Both the position numbers and the translations under genes were made by a program. The notes under the pieces were generated by a model that had not been told where the DNA came from, did not search any database, and saw nothing but the letters and a program-made list of their open reading frames with translations. Shown here in pieces: positions 63,346-64,000 of a stretch of DNA of 64,000 nt; within the stretch, counting starts at the first letter, position 1; each line of letters opens with the position of its first letter. This DNA is from Chitinophagaceae bacterium (GTDB taxonomy: Bacteria; Bacteroidota; Bacteroidia; Chitinophagales; Chitinophagaceae). The DNA lies in contig JAHBTJ010000006.1 of the NCBI GenBank assembly GCA_019638595.1, positions 186,001-250,000 on the forward strand. The letters run 5' to 3'.

Positions 63346-64000
63346 TTACTGTATTTGAGTAAATGTTTTATAGTGATCATTCGTATAGTATGCCTTCCCT
63401 TCACTAGATATTACTACTCTTTCAGTGCCTCGATTTGTTCCTTTTTGGTAAGGGCTTACATCATACTCTTTATATGTGATTGAATTACCTTTTGCATCTG
63501 TCTTAGGCAAAATTTGCCCTCCCCCTCTTCCATCGTTGGAAAATGCGCTTCCCCCTTTATAGCCGGGTCTTGCAGCTCCTTTATTCTTCGCAGCATAATC
63601 TACTACATCCTTTGCTTTTTGCCCTCCAACTCCCCTGCCGATGGAGCCGCCTGAGGATTGATTATTATTAACCGGTGGCTGAGCAGATGATCCACTACTC
63701 CCCGCCATATTCAATTTATAAATCTTCTGCCAGGTAAGCGCTATATCTGCCGTTCCTTTTGCTGCTACTGAAAGACCATGTGCAATGGCCACTCCGCTTA
63801 CAACTGCCCCAACACCAGTTATACCAGTAGTTGCTAATCCACCCGTACCAACCTCTGCTTCCCCTAATCCAAATAAAACAGCAGCCGCATCACCCTTTAA
63901 TCTTGCTTCCAGATACCACAGCTTTTCCTGCGTAGTGCTGTAGTCGTTAAGCGGGTCGCCGCTGAACCATTCAGACATTCCAAGTGTTAATGCTGATCTG
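63346..64000 (-). CDS. Polymorphic toxin C-terminus with microbial RNase (N1/T1-type) tip, N-terminus outside window
   Basis: The frame stays open to the right edge (RSALTLG precedes the internal Met at 63978), so this is the end of a larger protein. Pre-toxin part: 94 residues shared with the stored cassette. The tip reads SAFSNDGRGGGQILP, ITYKEYDVSPYQKGTNRGTE, then RVVISSEGKAYYTNDHYKTF. This is the guanyl-specific RNase pattern, with Glu in KEYDV, Arg in TERVVIS and His in NDHYKTF as the catalytic set. It should cut RNA in a neighbour's cytoplasm. The delivery body (Rhs, T6SS- or T9SS-linked) is not visible. Confidence 0.8.
   Translation of the reverse strand, partial: RSALTLGMSEWFSGDPLNDYSTTQEKLWYLEARLKGDAAAVLFGLGEAEVGTGGLATTGITGVGAVVSGVAIAHGLSVAAKGTADIALTWQKIYKLNMAGSSGSSAQPPVNNNQSSGGSIGRGVGGQKAKDVVDYAAKNKGAARPGYKGGSAFSNDGRGGGQILPKTDAKGNSITYKEYDVSPYQKGTNRGTERVVISSEGKAYYTNDHYKTFTQIQ
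63697..63978. repeat. 282-bp direct repeat of the pre-toxin segment, expressed copy
   Basis: Partner of 62508-62789. Both lie in the same orientation and reading frame. Confidence 0.9.

Noticed and set aside
1-64000. tRNA, rRNA and riboswitch search by eye in all gaps
   Set aside because: No cloverleaf, conserved rRNA segment or known riboswitch core was recognised; a covariance-model scan would be decisive.

Overview
The window is a piece of a Bacteroidota chromosome, most likely from the Chitinophagaceae or a close relative. This rests on promoter-like TTG-N19-TAnnTTTG elements, weak use of Shine-Dalgarno sequences, a gliding-motility/type IX secretion C-terminal domain, a CarboxypepD_reg plus beta-barrel outer-membrane protein, DUF4230, DUF4097 and DUF1080 proteins, and several families of degenerate intergenic repeats. 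No rRNA or tRNA gene and no CRISPR array was seen. The species is not determined.

Layout. 1-3.2 kb holds a three-gene set: a PH-like membrane protein cut by the window edge, a Pro/Gln-rich protein of unknown function, and a VirD4/TraG-like ATPase with no visible conjugation genes. 3.3-4.25 kb is an XRE regulator/DUF2975 pair read from a clear promoter that abuts a perfect 16-bp inverted repeat. 4.5-9.3 kb carries a GT2 glycosyltransferase, a membrane protein, an ECF sigma/anti-sigma/DUF4097 cassette and a YdeI-like protein. 9.5-18 kb is mostly housekeeping: carA, aroQ, dnaX, a dihydrolipoamide acyltransferase, two DUF1080 hydrolase-like proteins and a D-aminoacylase-like amidohydrolase. 18.2-23.5 kb has a dienelactone hydrolase-like protein and the conserved circularly permuted ATP-grasp/alpha-E/transglutaminase operon. 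23.7-27.5 kb is a compact biosynthetic cluster: UbiA prenyltransferase, type III polyketide synthase, methyltransferase, FAD oxidoreductase. 27.6-34.2 kb has two Gfo/Idh/MocA proteins, a class C beta-lactamase-like hydrolase, a phytoene-desaturase-like protein and a small membrane protein. 34.4-37 kb is a TPR-AAA ATPase paired with a TPR membrane protein. 37-39.3 kb includes about 0.9 kb of stacked non-coding repeats with a 356-bp inverted-repeat-bounded element. 39.3-58.8 kb contains envelope and repair genes: a two-domain thioredoxin-like protein, an outer-membrane barrel, an SGNH hydrolase, twin DUF4230 proteins, PAP2, PepSY, a metallophosphoesterase, a UmuC-type polymerase, an SF1 helicase, a 1,070-residue T9SS cargo, an acyl-CoA dehydrogenase and a response regulator.

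The most unusual region is 58.9-64 kb, all on the minus strand. It reads as the tail of a large polymorphic toxin whose N-terminus lies beyond the right edge. The tail ends in a microbial-RNase (N1/T1-type) domain followed by a DUF2716 immunity gene. Behind it are stored cassettes. The first carries a second, almost identical copy of the 94-residue pre-toxin segment fused to a different toxin tip plus its own putative immunity gene. Then come a lone exported protein, a start-less nuclease-like toxin tip with a DUF4304 immunity gene, and another exported small protein. Four copies of a 45-47-bp element with 9-bp inverted ends sit exactly at the 5' borders of the cassettes. Recombination between the two 282-bp pre-toxin copies would swap the toxin tip and immunity gene in frame by deleting 1,189 bp.
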